A stretch of 64,000 bases of DNA from Lutimonas zeaxanthinifaciens. GTDB lineage: Bacteria > Bacteroidota > Bacteroidia > Flavobacteriales > Flavobacteriaceae. Of the stretch, positions 43,976 through 52,977 are shown piece after piece. The translations under genes were made by a program, and so were the position numbers. Location of the stretch: positions 744,001 to 808,000 of the forward strand of contig NZ_CP129964.1 in NCBI RefSeq assembly GCF_030503675.1, in the 5' to 3' direction. The notes under the pieces were generated by a model that worked only from the letters and a program-made list of their open reading frames with translations, was not told the origin of the DNA and ran no database searches. The stretch's first letter is position 1; each line of letters opens with the position of its first letter.

Positions 43976-46516
43976 TTAAGCGATCCCTTCCCTTCGCAGT
44001 ACCTGAAGAGGAGGACTTTGTAAAACACTTCTACTATTCATTAGGCCAATTGCCAAAACCAACAGGCTGATTCCCGGAAATAGAACCAGAAAAGGAAACA
44101 GCGAAGGAACAAAAGCCAGTTCAAAAAGAAAGTAGGCAAGAATCTGAGCGCAGAAAAGAGATAAGAATATACCGCTTAAACTTCCCAATACACCGAGGTA
44201 GAGATATTCGAAGGCTGTTATTTTTAAAATTTGTTTTCCTGTACCTCCAAGGGTCCTAAGTAAAACATTTTCTTTGATCCGTTGAAACTTGCTCGTTCTC
44301 ACTGCTCCTATGAGAACGATTATACCAGTGAAAATACTGAAAATAGCCATAAAATTGATGACCCAGGAAATCTTGTCAAGTACATTTTGAATCAGGATCA
44401 GAACTTGTCTGAAATCAATAATGGATATATTCGGAAATTTCTGAATCAAGGTACTCTGCAGTTTTGCTGACTCTGTTTCATTGGGCGCATGCGTAGTAAG
44501 TACATTGAACTGCGGAGCACTTTCGAGAATTCCTTTGGGAAACACAATAGAAAAATTCAATTGCATTCGTCCCCAATCCACCTTTCTTATACTCGCTACT
44601 TTGGTTTCCATGATGACTCCTTGTATGTTAAAGGTGATGGAATCTCCTACCTGAATAAATGCATCCCTGGAAATACTTTCTGCGATCGAAATAGGTACAG
44701 GCCTTTCCGGATCAAAAGTTGCTTCCTCAATCCATTCTCCATCGGCTATTGATTCTGAGTCAATCAAATCATCTCTGTAGGTTACCCTGAATTCATGGTT
44801 TAAGATCCATGGGTTGATTTGGCTGTTCGTGTCCTTTTTTATGTCGTTTACCATAACCCCTTTGATGCTGTTAACCCTCATGGTAACAATGGGTATATTG
44901 TCTATAACATTGTCCAGCGTGGCCGCTACCTCATCACGTTGATCATTTTGAACATCCATAAGGATAATATTGGGTGTGTTTCCACTGCTGTCAAAACTCA
45001 GTTTAGCCAGCAACATATCTTTGGTAAAATAAAGTGTACTGATAAGAAAGGTTCCCACACCAATTGCCAATATCAGGGTCATGGTTTGATTTTGAGGCCT
45101 GAATAAATTTAATAAACTCTGCCTGGCTGCAAACCCCCAGGATGAAGGGAAAAATTTTTTAATCGCTGACATAAATAATCTGGTCACCCCCATCAGTATA
45201 AGGAAAGTAATAATGATGCCCAAAATAAAATACAAGGCGTATTTCCAGTTCTGCATCAGCCAGTATGAAAACAAATACAGGAATAACAAAATAATAAAAC
45301 TTACAAAGAGATTCGCTCTTCGCGATTTTATATTGTCGCTTTCCTCGATCCTTAATACCCTTAAGGGTGATACATACCAAGTGGTTAACAGGGGTGACAA
45401 AGCGAATAATACTGACATAAAAAACCCTAAAATCACACCAAGAACCATTGAAAGAGGACTAATCGTGGTAATAATATCGAAAGGTAACATGTCCTTAAAG
45501 ATGTAAGGGAAAAGTTCCTGTAACCCGATTCCAAGTATTGAACCTGTGAAACCTCCCAGAAAGCCCATGGCGGAGATCTGTATAAGAAAGATCAGAAAAG
45601 TTTGCTTTCGCGTTGCTCCCAGACATTTTAATACAGCCACATCTTTTAGTTTTTCCTTGATGTAAATGTTTACGGAACTTGCTATTCCCACACATCCGAG
45701 CAACAGAGCAATAAATGCCACGAGATTCAGGAATACGCTGAAATTTTCATAGCGTCGGCCTAATTGCTGACTCGAACTTAAATGGGTATCTATATCGGCA
45801 TCCTCTTTGTCCAGGATGGGATCAAGCTTTTTGTTCAGCATTACCAGATCAGTCTCAGGTTCAGAAATGAAATAGAATTGATACTCAAGGCGTGAACCAG
45901 TCTGTATTAAACCTGTTTTTTCAATGATCCGGTAGGGCACATAAACTGTTGGAGCAATTCCGCTGGAAAATCCGCCACTTCCTGGTGAAGTCGCCATTGA
46001 ACCTGTAATGGGCAGGGTTACATTTCCTATTTTAATACTGTCACCCGGTTCAATACCGTATTGAAGCATGAGGGTGGCATCAACAAGGGCTCCGCCCTTT
46101 TTTTGATATTCTTTTGCAGCACTTGCAGGAGAAGTTTCTAAACTTCCGTAAAAAGGAAAACCTCCTTCAATCCCCTTTACCTGAATAAGCTTGGTGCCGC
46201 CATTTTTCGGAAACAGCCCCATAGAAGAAAAGTTGATTTCCCGAGCATCAGCCCCTCCCAGAGAGTCAATGATTTGTTGCACCTTTTCGTTAGGAGGATA
46301 CCGGCTGTCGATAAGAAAATCTGCCCCCATCAAAGACTTTGACTGGAGGTCAATATTTGTTTTTAAGGTTTCACTAAAGGATTGAATGGAAACCACTGCG
46401 GCAATTCCAAGTACAATGGATCCCATGAACAGGGCAAGTTTTTTAAAGCTCGCCTTGGCATCCCTCCATGCCATTTTAAAAAGCCAGGAATTCTTTGATT
46501 TAATGTTTCCTTTCAC
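43976..46516 (-). CDS. ABC transporter permease, FtsX/YbbP type
   Basis: An 846-residue inner-membrane protein with an N-terminal helix (LALFMGSIVLGIAAVVSI). A large periplasmic MacB-like domain is followed by three helices with FtsX signature LGATRKQTF. A second permease module contains a matching LGGTGKQILK near the C-terminus. The duplicated FtsX layout of about 800 residues matches E. coli YbbP and related permeases, which are proposed to extract or export lipophilic compounds. It starts 2 bases after the ATPase gene. Confidence 0.9.
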   Translation of the reverse strand: MKGNIKSKNSWLFKMAWRDAKASFKKLALFMGSIVLGIAAVVSIQSFSETLKTNIDLQSKSLMGADFLIDSRYPPNEKVQQIIDSLGGADAREINFSSMGLFPKNGGTKLIQVKGIEGGFPFYGSLETSPASAAKEYQKKGGALVDATLMLQYGIEPGDSIKIGNVTLPITGSMATSPGSGGFSSGIAPTVYVPYRIIEKTGLIQTGSRLEYQFYFISEPETDLVMLNKKLDPILDKEDADIDTHLSSSQQLGRRYENFSVFLNLVAFIALLLGCVGIASSVNIYIKEKLKDVAVLKCLGATRKQTFLIFLIQISAMGFLGGFTGSILGIGLQELFPYIFKDMLPFDIITTISPLSMVLGVILGFFMSVLFALSPLLTTWYVSPLRVLRIEESDNIKSRRANLFVSFIILLFLYLFSYWLMQNWKYALYFILGIIITFLILMGVTRLFMSAIKKFFPSSWGFAARQSLLNLFRPQNQTMTLILAIGVGTFLISTLYFTKDMLLAKLSFDSSGNTPNIILMDVQNDQRDEVAATLDNVIDNIPIVTMRVNSIKGVMVNDIKKDTNSQINPWILNHEFRVTYRDDLIDSESIADGEWIEEATFDPERPVPISIAESISRDAFIQVGDSITFNIQGVIMETKVASIRKVDWGRMQLNFSIVFPKGILESAPQFNVLTTHAPNETESAKLQSTLIQKFPNISIIDFRQVLILIQNVLDKISWVINFMAIFSIFTGIIVLIGAVRTSKFQRIKENVLLRTLGGTGKQILKITAFEYLYLGVLGSLSGIFLSLFCAQILAYFLFELAFVPSLFPFLVLFPGISLLVLAIGLMNSRSVLQSPPLQVLRREGIA

Positions 46517-46518
46517 CT

Positions 46519-47202
46519 TTATAATACACTTTGTTCATCCATAATTTTCCCTCTCTGAAGTCGAAGGATTCTTTGGTTCATTCTGGCAAGCTCCATGTCA
46601 TGGGTTACAATGACCAGGGTGGTACCTGTTTCTTTGTTCAGTTTAAAAAGCAGATCTACTACTTTTTCACTTGTTTCAGCATCTAGATTTCCTGTAGGCT
46701 CATCTGCGAACAAAATACTGGGCTTGTTTGAAAATGCTCTTGCCAGGGCAACTCTTTGCTGCTCCCCACCTGATAGCTGAGAAGGGTAATGATCCATTCT
46801 GTCTCCGAGTCCAACTTTTTCAAGTAGTTCCTTTGCAATAATCCCAGGGTTTTTAACGCCTTGCAATTCTAAGGGTACAGTTACATTTTCAAGGGCAGTT
46901 AAGGTAGGAAGGAGTTGAAAATTTTGAAATATAAATCCAACATGTTTGTTGCGAAGCAAGGCTCTTTCGTCCTCATTCAAATCACTGAGACTGGTTCCAC
47001 AAAGTTCAATTTCTCCTTGATCTGATTGATCAAGCCCTGCGCAAAGGCCCAATAGTGTCGTTTTGCCACTTCCTGATGGCCCTACAATGGCAAAAGTTTC
47101 TCCGGCTTCAATGTTAAAAGAAATATTATCCAGTACTTTTAGTTGTTTTTCACCACTCGAATAGGTCTTCTCAAGATGCTTTACATTTAATATATTTGTC
47201 AT
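46519..47202 (-). CDS. ABC transporter ATP-binding protein, YbbA/LolD type
   Basis: A 227-residue ATPase with Walker A GPSGSGKTT, signature LSGGEQQR, Walker B ILFADEPTGNLD and switch histidine in VTHD. It energises the FtsX-type permease encoded 2 bases downstream. Together with the divergent TesA-type esterase gene it reproduces the tesA/ybbA/ybbP arrangement of E. coli. A -7 element TACTTTTG lies at 47248-47255. Confidence 0.95.
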   Translation of the reverse strand: MTNILNVKHLEKTYSSGEKQLKVLDNISFNIEAGETFAIVGPSGSGKTTLLGLCAGLDQSDQGEIELCGTSLSDLNEDERALLRNKHVGFIFQNFQLLPTLTALENVTVPLELQGVKNPGIIAKELLEKVGLGDRMDHYPSQLSGGEQQRVALARAFSNKPSILFADEPTGNLDAETSEKVVDLLFKLNKETGTTLVIVTHDMELARMNQRILRLQRGKIMDEQSVL

Positions 47203-47247
47203 TCGGAATTTTCTGAATTAAAGAATGAGAAAGATAAGGAAAATGAA

Positions 47248-47255
47248 CAAAAGTA
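47248..47255 (-). promoter_or_regulatory. Putative -7 element for the ybbA/ybbP-like operon
   Basis: TACTTTTG on the minus strand matches TAnnTTTG, with a predicted transcription start about 39 bases before the ATPase start. No clear -33 element is present because the divergent gene begins there. Confidence 0.4.
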
Positions 47256-47268
47256 TTTTTTTTGAATT

Positions 47269-47949
47269 ATGAGCGTTATGTTAAAGTTTTGTTATTTGTG
47301 TTTAGTCGTTTTCTTTATATCCTGCGGTAATGAAGCCAAGAAGTCTGAGGAAGTAAAAAAAGCGGATAAGCCTCAATCAAATATCGAAGTTCAAAACAGG
47401 CAAAAAACAATTTTATTTTTTGGGAATAGCCTTACTGCAGGAATGGGCCTGGAAATTGAAGAGGCTTTTCCGGCATTGATTCAAAAAAAACTTGATTCAA
47501 TGTCTGTTGATTTTAAGGTAATAAATGCTGGGCTCAGTGGAGAGACTACTGCCAGTGGCAAGAATCGACTTTCATGGGTTTTAAGGCAAAAGGTGGATAT
47601 TTTTGTTCTGGAACTTGGGGCAAATGACGGACTGCGCGGAATTCAGTTAAGTGAAACAAGAAACAACCTGCAAACAATCATTGATGAGGTTCGCGACCAT
47701 AATCCTGAGGTAAAAATATTAATTACAGGGATGCAGATTCCGCCAAATATGGGGCAGGACTACACCAATGAATTTAAAATGATATTTCCGGACCTTGCTG
47801 AAAAGAATGAGATTCAGCTGGTTCCTTTTTTACTTGAGAATGTTGCCGGGATATCTGAATTGAATCAATCTGATGGAATTCATCCCACAGCTGAAGGTCA
47901 GGTAATTCTTGCCCAAAATGTATGGGAAGTTCTTCAATTAATGATCTGA
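47269..47949 (+). CDS. SGNH/GDSL esterase, TesA-type lipoprotein
   Basis: A 226-residue lipoprotein (lipobox FISC) with an SGNH-hydrolase fold. The nucleophile block is FFGNSLTAGMG, the glycine block is NAGLSGETT, the asparagine block is LELGANDGLRG and the catalytic dyad is DGIHPTAEGQ. It matches E. coli TesA (thioesterase I/lysophospholipase L1) in layout. It is divergent from the YbbA/YbbP-like ABC genes, a neighbour pair also seen in E. coli, and it ends 30 bases from the convergent barrel protein gene. Confidence 0.93.
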   Translation: MSVMLKFCYLCLVVFFISCGNEAKKSEEVKKADKPQSNIEVQNRQKTILFFGNSLTAGMGLEIEEAFPALIQKKLDSMSVDFKVINAGLSGETTASGKNRLSWVLRQKVDIFVLELGANDGLRGIQLSETRNNLQTIIDEVRDHNPEVKILITGMQIPPNMGQDYTNEFKMIFPDLAEKNEIQLVPFLLENVAGISELNQSDGIHPTAEGQVILAQNVWEVLQLMI

Positions 47950-47979
47950 TCAGAAGATTGTTCCAATTGGGTTCCTAAG

Positions 47980-48738
47980 TCAATTTTTTGCACCAAAATA
48001 ATAAGCCAGCCCAAAATTGAGAGAGAGGAGGTCCAGTTTAAAGTCTACATTATGCGAATCGGTGATTAATTCATTCCCTTCATTATCTATTGTTACCGAT
48101 CGTTCATATTCATAACCAAGAACATCCAGTTGAATTTCAAATGCAAAATTTTCAATGGCGAAGAAGTTAATTCCCGGACTGATTCCAATGCCAAACAAGA
48201 ATTCATCCGTATTTTCCAGTTCGGTTAGCTCCTGATTATTGTAACGTTTAACTTCTGTGTCTCCAAAACCGAAATCCATCTTAATTTCATTAAAAAAGCT
48301 CAGCCTTTGATTTTTTGACAATGGATAGTACGTACGTAAATAGGGTGAAATAATATTCTTGTTCGTTACGGATTCGCTGTTTAGCGTATCCAATAAAATG
48401 ATTCCTTTACCTTCAGATTTATCTCTCCCGTGTGTTATTCCTAGTCCAACAAAGCTATAGTTACCTATTGAGTACCCTCCTTTCAGTTTCACTTCATAGT
48501 TAAATGACTGCCCTTCAATTATTTTGTCAAAACCGATTAGTTTGTTCCCACTTTGAAGGTTTTCATCTTCAATGTTGAAAGTCAGTGCAGTGAACCATTT
48601 TCCCTTGTGGAAAGGTTTGAACTCTTCATTGTAATATTCAAACATTAATTCTACAGGGGATAATTTTTCTTTTTTCTGAGCAACAGCAAAATTTAGGCCT
48701 GCGAAGAGCAAAACCATTGAGAACAAAATATTTTTCAT
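47980..48738 (-). CDS. Secreted outer-membrane beta-barrel-like protein
   Basis: The protein has 252 residues from ATG 48738, which opens a signal peptide (FSMVLLFAGLNFAVAQ). The longer frame to 48921 adds 61 residues of low-complexity Lys/Tyr/Ile sequence and is rejected. The mature part shows alternating strand patterns (FVGLGITHGRD, FLFGIGISPGINFFA) and ends LNFGLAYYFGAKN, as in small outer-membrane barrels. No named family is recognised. Confidence 0.75.
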   Translation of the reverse strand: MKNILFSMVLLFAGLNFAVAQKKEKLSPVELMFEYYNEEFKPFHKGKWFTALTFNIEDENLQSGNKLIGFDKIIEGQSFNYEVKLKGGYSIGNYSFVGLGITHGRDKSEGKGIILLDTLNSESVTNKNIISPYLRTYYPLSKNQRLSFFNEIKMDFGFGDTEVKRYNNQELTELENTDEFLFGIGISPGINFFAIENFAFEIQLDVLGYEYERSVTIDNEGNELITDSHNVDFKLDLLSLNFGLAYYFGAKN

Positions 48739-48946
48739 TGGATGGTATAATTGACTAATATAAATGTAAATATAGAATTTTTTAACACTTGGAATAAATT
48801 TCTTCTTTATTGGAATCTGGTAATTTTGTGTTAATAAATTCTTCAGCAAGCTCTTTAAGTCGTATGTTTTTGGTATTATTGTTTTTGATTCAATGGTAAA
48901 GAAAGAATTGTTTTTTATCATATGAAAGAAAAGGCATTTTACTTCA

Positions 48947-49708
48947 ATGAAAAGAATTCTCCCGGTTTTAGTATTTCTTTTTGTGGCTTTAGGCAGTGAC
49001 CTCTTGGCGCAGGAAAGAATTATGTTAAATGGTGTGATTCAAAGTGATTCAGTTCTTTTGCCGGATATACATATACTAAATTTAAGTAGTCGTCAGGGAA
49101 CGATCAGTGGTTTTGACGGAGAGTTTCGAATCTCGGCTGCTGTTAATGACACCTTGATCTTTTCCGGAATTCAATTTCATACACTTGGATTGATCGTTGA
49201 TGAAGAAATCTTAGAGAGGCGGTATTTAAAGATCGAACTCAAGCCAAAGATTGAGGAATTGAGCGAAATTGAGTTAAAAGGACATGATCTAGACGGGCTC
49301 TTTTATATTGATACCAGGCGAATGAGAGATTCTCTCCCCCTGGTGACCGATGAAGCTGTGGATTTTTCAAATCAGGGGTATGATGACCCAACGAGCGGGA
49401 ATTATGTGGTACCGTCGGCAAATATTCTAAACTTAGTCTCCATGATCGGTAAAAAGAAACGGAAAGAGAATGCGGAGAAGAATAATCTAATTCAACAAAA
49501 ACGACAGGCTCCTGCCAATTTAAGAAAGGAGCTGGGAGATGATGTGTTTGTATCTCAAATGGGTATTCCAAAAACGCATATAGAGCCCTTTATAAGGTAT
49601 TGTCAGAAGAAAAAAATCATTGATTTGTATGTAGAAGGCAGGTTGATGGAGGTTATCGATATACTCATCAAGGAGAAAGACAATTATATACGAGAGCGTC
49701 TTAATTAA
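48947..49708 (+). CDS. CarboxypepD_reg-like domain protein, secreted
   Basis: A 253-residue protein with a signal peptide (PVLVFLFVALGSDLLAQ). A carboxypeptidase-regulatory-like beta domain occupies about residues 26-100 (LNGVIQSDSVLLPDIHILNL ... SGFDGEFRIS). A charged helical C-terminal region contains KKRKENAEKNNLIQQKR. In Bacteroidota this beta domain is widespread in TonB-dependent receptors and free-standing envelope proteins; function is unknown here. It lies 97 bases upstream of the patatin gene. Confidence 0.8.
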   Translation: MKRILPVLVFLFVALGSDLLAQERIMLNGVIQSDSVLLPDIHILNLSSRQGTISGFDGEFRISAAVNDTLIFSGIQFHTLGLIVDEEILERRYLKIELKPKIEELSEIELKGHDLDGLFYIDTRRMRDSLPLVTDEAVDFSNQGYDDPTSGNYVVPSANILNLVSMIGKKKRKENAEKNNLIQQKRQAPANLRKELGDDVFVSQMGIPKTHIEPFIRYCQKKKIIDLYVEGRLMEVIDILIKEKDNYIRERLN

Positions 49709-49745
49709 AATACGGATAAACAGATGGCTGTTAGATTTTTTTGAA

Positions 49746-49779
49746 TTTGTTTTAAATATCTTTTGAAACCTTATCTTTG
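49746..49779 (+). promoter_or_regulatory. Putative promoter of the patatin/BamA-type gene
   Basis: TATCTTTG (49772-49779) matches TAnnTTTG, and TTTG (49746-49749) lies 22 bases upstream, slightly longer than the usual 19-20 base spacer. The predicted transcription start is near 49786, 20 bases before the ATG. Confidence 0.45.
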
Positions 49780-49805
49780 ATGCTTGTTAATTTCAACGGT
49801 CCTTT

Positions 49806-52127
49806 ATGAAAAATCATATTTACCTTATCCTTTTCCTTTTATGTATGGGAATTCCACAACAGGTTAGTTCTCAGGAAGAAAAACCTAAAGTAGCTTTGGT
49901 TTTAAGCGGTGGAGGAGCAAAGGGAATCGCTCATATTCCATTATTACAAACATTGGACTCACTTGGTATTGTCCCGGATCTTATTATTGGTACGAGTATG
50001 GGAAGCGTGGTAGGCGGGTTTTATGCTGCAGGCTTTTCAGGTGACAGCATATCATACATCGCTCATACAGCTGACTGGTCGGAACTGCTGGGAGGAGATA
50101 TTTCTCTTGATGATGTAAGCATGGAGGAGAAAAGTGAATTTAAAAGACACCTTGTTGATTTTGATATCATTGAAGGGAAGCCGAAAGTGAATTCTGGGTT
50201 GTTAAAAGATCAGAAGTTAAGAGAATTTTTGTCATCTTATACGTATCCTGTTTTTAATATTGACGATTTTGACGATCTGCCGATTCCATACAGGGCCATG
50301 ACTACGGATATTGTTAATGGAAAAGAAGTTTTGTTTGAGGAGGGCTCACTGAATCTGGCCATGCGTGCCAGTATGTCTATTCCAGGAGTTTTCGAGCCGG
50401 TTCCCTATGAAGGAACCCTGCTTGTTGATGGTGGTGTATTGAATAATTTTCCGGTTGATGTTGCCAAAGAAATGGGATATGACATCATTATAGGAAGCGA
50501 TGTTGGGGGAGGAATGCAAAAGAAAGAAGCTTTAAACAGCATCCCTTCCTTGTTGTTTCAAACGGGTATGCTTACCAGTAATTTGAAAAATCCTTCAAAT
50601 CGCGAAGCCTGTGATATACTGATTGATCATATGCCATATTTAACCTATTCTACAGGAGATTTTACGAAGGCGGCTGAAATATATAAGCAAGGTAAACAGG
50701 GTACAAAAGATAATTTGGAGTATTTAGTTGAGCTGGCTGAGCAGCTAAAAGGATTTGAGCAGAGAGAACACAAGATACCTGAAGTTAAAAATGCGTTTGT
50801 TTTAGACAGTGTTTTTTATAAGGGTGTCAGTGAGGCAAACATTGAACTGGTTAAGGCAAGGGCAGATATTCATCCGGGAACTACATATTCAACGCAAGAA
50901 TTGATCGCAGGAATCGACAGGGCAATGGGTACCAATCTTTTCAATCAGATTACTTATGATGGAGGGCTTCAGGATGGAAAACTTGAGCTACATTTAAATG
51001 GATTTGAGCGGTCTCAAAATGTGATTAAGGGGTCGCTGCATTACGATTCTTACAGAAGTGTGGGAGTCATGGTGAATTATACCGGAAGGAATGTAATTGG
51101 TAAAGCGTCAAGATTCCTTGTTACTGCCGATATTGCAGTTCAACCTAGGTTTAGGGTACAATACCAAAAGTTGTTCGGTCCCGAAAAAACCTGGTGGTGG
51201 CGCTCCGAGGTGCTGGGAGAATTTCTGGATCAGAAGTTTTTTCTAAGGGGAGAAGTAGCAGATGACTGGAAGTCGAATTATTTTCAATTTGATAATCAGT
51301 TCAACAAGAATTTAAATTCACTTCATAGTTACGCCGGTATTGGTTTCAGTTATGAATATTCAAGATTAAAACCTAAGATTGACCCCGACATCAATGATAA
51401 TCTTTTTAATCTTGAGAGGTATTCCTTTAGTAATTTCGAGGTAGACCTTCATTATTTATTCAGTAAGATGGATCAGGTGTATTTTCCCACTAAGGGGACC
51501 TTCTTCAGAGGTGGAGTAGCACGCTCTTTTATACATGATGTTGTAGTAGATTATTCAGAAGAGGATTTTCAGGACATCAGCGGGCCAACAAATGGTTTTA
51601 GCAAATTGAATCTGGATTTTGAGCACAGGTGGCGTTTAAATGATAAATTGACCGGAATCGTTGGTGCTAATGTTGCCTTCATTTTTGAAGATGACCTGAA
51701 ATCGGATGACAACTGGTTCAGTGATTATGGTTTTGCCGCAAAATACTCATTGGGAGGAACTTTACTCGGGCCACGTAAAGGAACTTATATATTTCCCGGA
51801 CTGCACGAGGATGAATTGATTGTAAGTCAGATGATGCGGATTAATTTGGCCATGCAGATAAATCCATTTTCCAAATTCTTCCTAACGCCACATGTAAATC
51901 TGGCAAGTGTAGGCTTTAGAGGGTTTGAAGAGTATATTGAAAACGCTTTTTCCCCCCAGGGTAACTGGTCAGACAGCTTTGAGACCAGCAGTATTGTTTC
52001 CGCAGGTGTAAATGTTGGTTACAATTCATTTTTGGGACCTTTGAACTTTGATATTTCCTATGTTAACGACATCAATAAAATTAGAGTGTTCTTTAGTATC
52101 GGGATCTTATTCAACAGATCAAATTAA
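49806..52127 (+). CDS. Patatin-like phospholipase with outer-membrane beta-barrel
   Basis: A 773-residue protein with a signal peptide. A patatin domain (about residues 28-240) contains the oxyanion loop GGGAKG, nucleophile serine in GTSMG and catalytic Asp in DGGVLNNFP. A POTRA-like linker (about 310-390) and a C-terminal 16-strand-type barrel follow (about 400-773, ending FFSIGILFNRSN). This layout is the PlpD/type Vd group; flavobacterial members also occur as plain outer-membrane lipid hydrolases. The catalytic Ser-Asp dyad is intact. A terminator follows directly. Confidence 0.93.
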   Translation: MKNHIYLILFLLCMGIPQQVSSQEEKPKVALVLSGGGAKGIAHIPLLQTLDSLGIVPDLIIGTSMGSVVGGFYAAGFSGDSISYIAHTADWSELLGGDISLDDVSMEEKSEFKRHLVDFDIIEGKPKVNSGLLKDQKLREFLSSYTYPVFNIDDFDDLPIPYRAMTTDIVNGKEVLFEEGSLNLAMRASMSIPGVFEPVPYEGTLLVDGGVLNNFPVDVAKEMGYDIIIGSDVGGGMQKKEALNSIPSLLFQTGMLTSNLKNPSNREACDILIDHMPYLTYSTGDFTKAAEIYKQGKQGTKDNLEYLVELAEQLKGFEQREHKIPEVKNAFVLDSVFYKGVSEANIELVKARADIHPGTTYSTQELIAGIDRAMGTNLFNQITYDGGLQDGKLELHLNGFERSQNVIKGSLHYDSYRSVGVMVNYTGRNVIGKASRFLVTADIAVQPRFRVQYQKLFGPEKTWWWRSEVLGEFLDQKFFLRGEVADDWKSNYFQFDNQFNKNLNSLHSYAGIGFSYEYSRLKPKIDPDINDNLFNLERYSFSNFEVDLHYLFSKMDQVYFPTKGTFFRGGVARSFIHDVVVDYSEEDFQDISGPTNGFSKLNLDFEHRWRLNDKLTGIVGANVAFIFEDDLKSDDNWFSDYGFAAKYSLGGTLLGPRKGTYIFPGLHEDELIVSQMMRINLAMQINPFSKFFLTPHVNLASVGFRGFEEYIENAFSPQGNWSDSFETSSIVSAGVNVGYNSFLGPLNFDISYVNDINKIRVFFSIGILFNRSN

Positions 52128-52156
52128 TGAATTGAAGATTTTGCTTTAAAGCATAA

Positions 52157-52194
52157 AAAAAACCTGCTTTTTGAATATACAAGGCAGGTTTTAT
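52157..52194. terminator. Bidirectional terminator between the patatin and SYLF genes
   Basis: A stem AACCTGC/GCAGGTT (52161-52167 and 52184-52190) with a 16-base loop is flanked by A-rich sequence left and T-rich sequence right, so it suits both convergent genes. Confidence 0.75.
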
Positions 52195-52215
52195 TTTGTA
52201 AGTACAGAATTTGAA

Positions 52216-52737
52216 TTATCTCATTTCCGTTTTAAATTTTTGTCCTCCTACAGAAGCTTCGTACATCAATCCTCCTTTGGCATGTGTAAAGATCAGGATT
52301 CCATCTCTATAGTCAACATCAAATGACGCTCCGGCAGTTACAGCAACAGCCGTGGCCTGCGCAGCAAATTCAAACTTATCTCCTGTAAATCGATCGAATG
52401 CAGCTTTATCCTTAAAGAAAATCACCTCAGAATAAGCCTGACCTCCAGCCTGGAAACCAACTGTCACCTGTGACATTCTACAATCTCCAACTACGGCACC
52501 TCCGCGATAAATGGTTCCGTTACCTGTGGCTCCGCCGACTCCAAGTCCTCCTTTACCAATAGAAGGAAAAACGGCATAACCATAGGCCGAATTGAAATAC
52601 TTTGTTATTTTGTCATTGGTGTGTTTGAATTCCTTGATTGCTTCAGCAGATTTGTCAGATACATCTTTTTGAGCATAAGATCCAAAAGAGAATGTCAAAA
52701 GGAACAATGTGATAATAGTAAATTTCGTTTTCATCAT
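52216..52737 (-). CDS. SYLF/YSC84-domain lipid-binding protein
   Basis: A 173-residue secreted protein with a signal peptide (ITLFLLTFSFGSYAQ). A SYLF domain follows: YGYAVFPSIGKGGLGVGGATGNG, VGFQAGGQAYSEVIFF and GASFDVDYRDG. In eukaryotes this domain binds phosphoinositides; bacterial members are envelope proteins of poorly known role. Gly-rich strands cover the whole mature protein and nothing is missing. Confidence 0.9.
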   Translation of the reverse strand: MMKTKFTIITLFLLTFSFGSYAQKDVSDKSAEAIKEFKHTNDKITKYFNSAYGYAVFPSIGKGGLGVGGATGNGTIYRGGAVVGDCRMSQVTVGFQAGGQAYSEVIFFKDKAAFDRFTGDKFEFAAQATAVAVTAGASFDVDYRDGILIFTHAKGGLMYEASVGGQKFKTEMR

Positions 52738-52977
52738 TTGTTGTTTTTAGGTTTAGATATTCAATTTTTTAATGAATTAATCCGAATTTTTTTCAGAAGT
52801 CTAAAGATAAGAATTTTATTTCTACTTTTTATGCATATTATTCGGATGTGTTTAGGAAACCACAGTAAGATTTTTTCAAGGATAAAATGATTTTGATGGA
52901 ATTTAAAAGTTAGATAACTATCGATAAAAATATTTTCAAAGAATTGTATATCTTTATTATAACCAAATCTTCCATTG

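Noticed and set aside
48739-48921. 61-residue N-terminal extension of the barrel protein
   Set aside because: Low-complexity sequence; ATG 48738 directly precedes a proper signal peptide.
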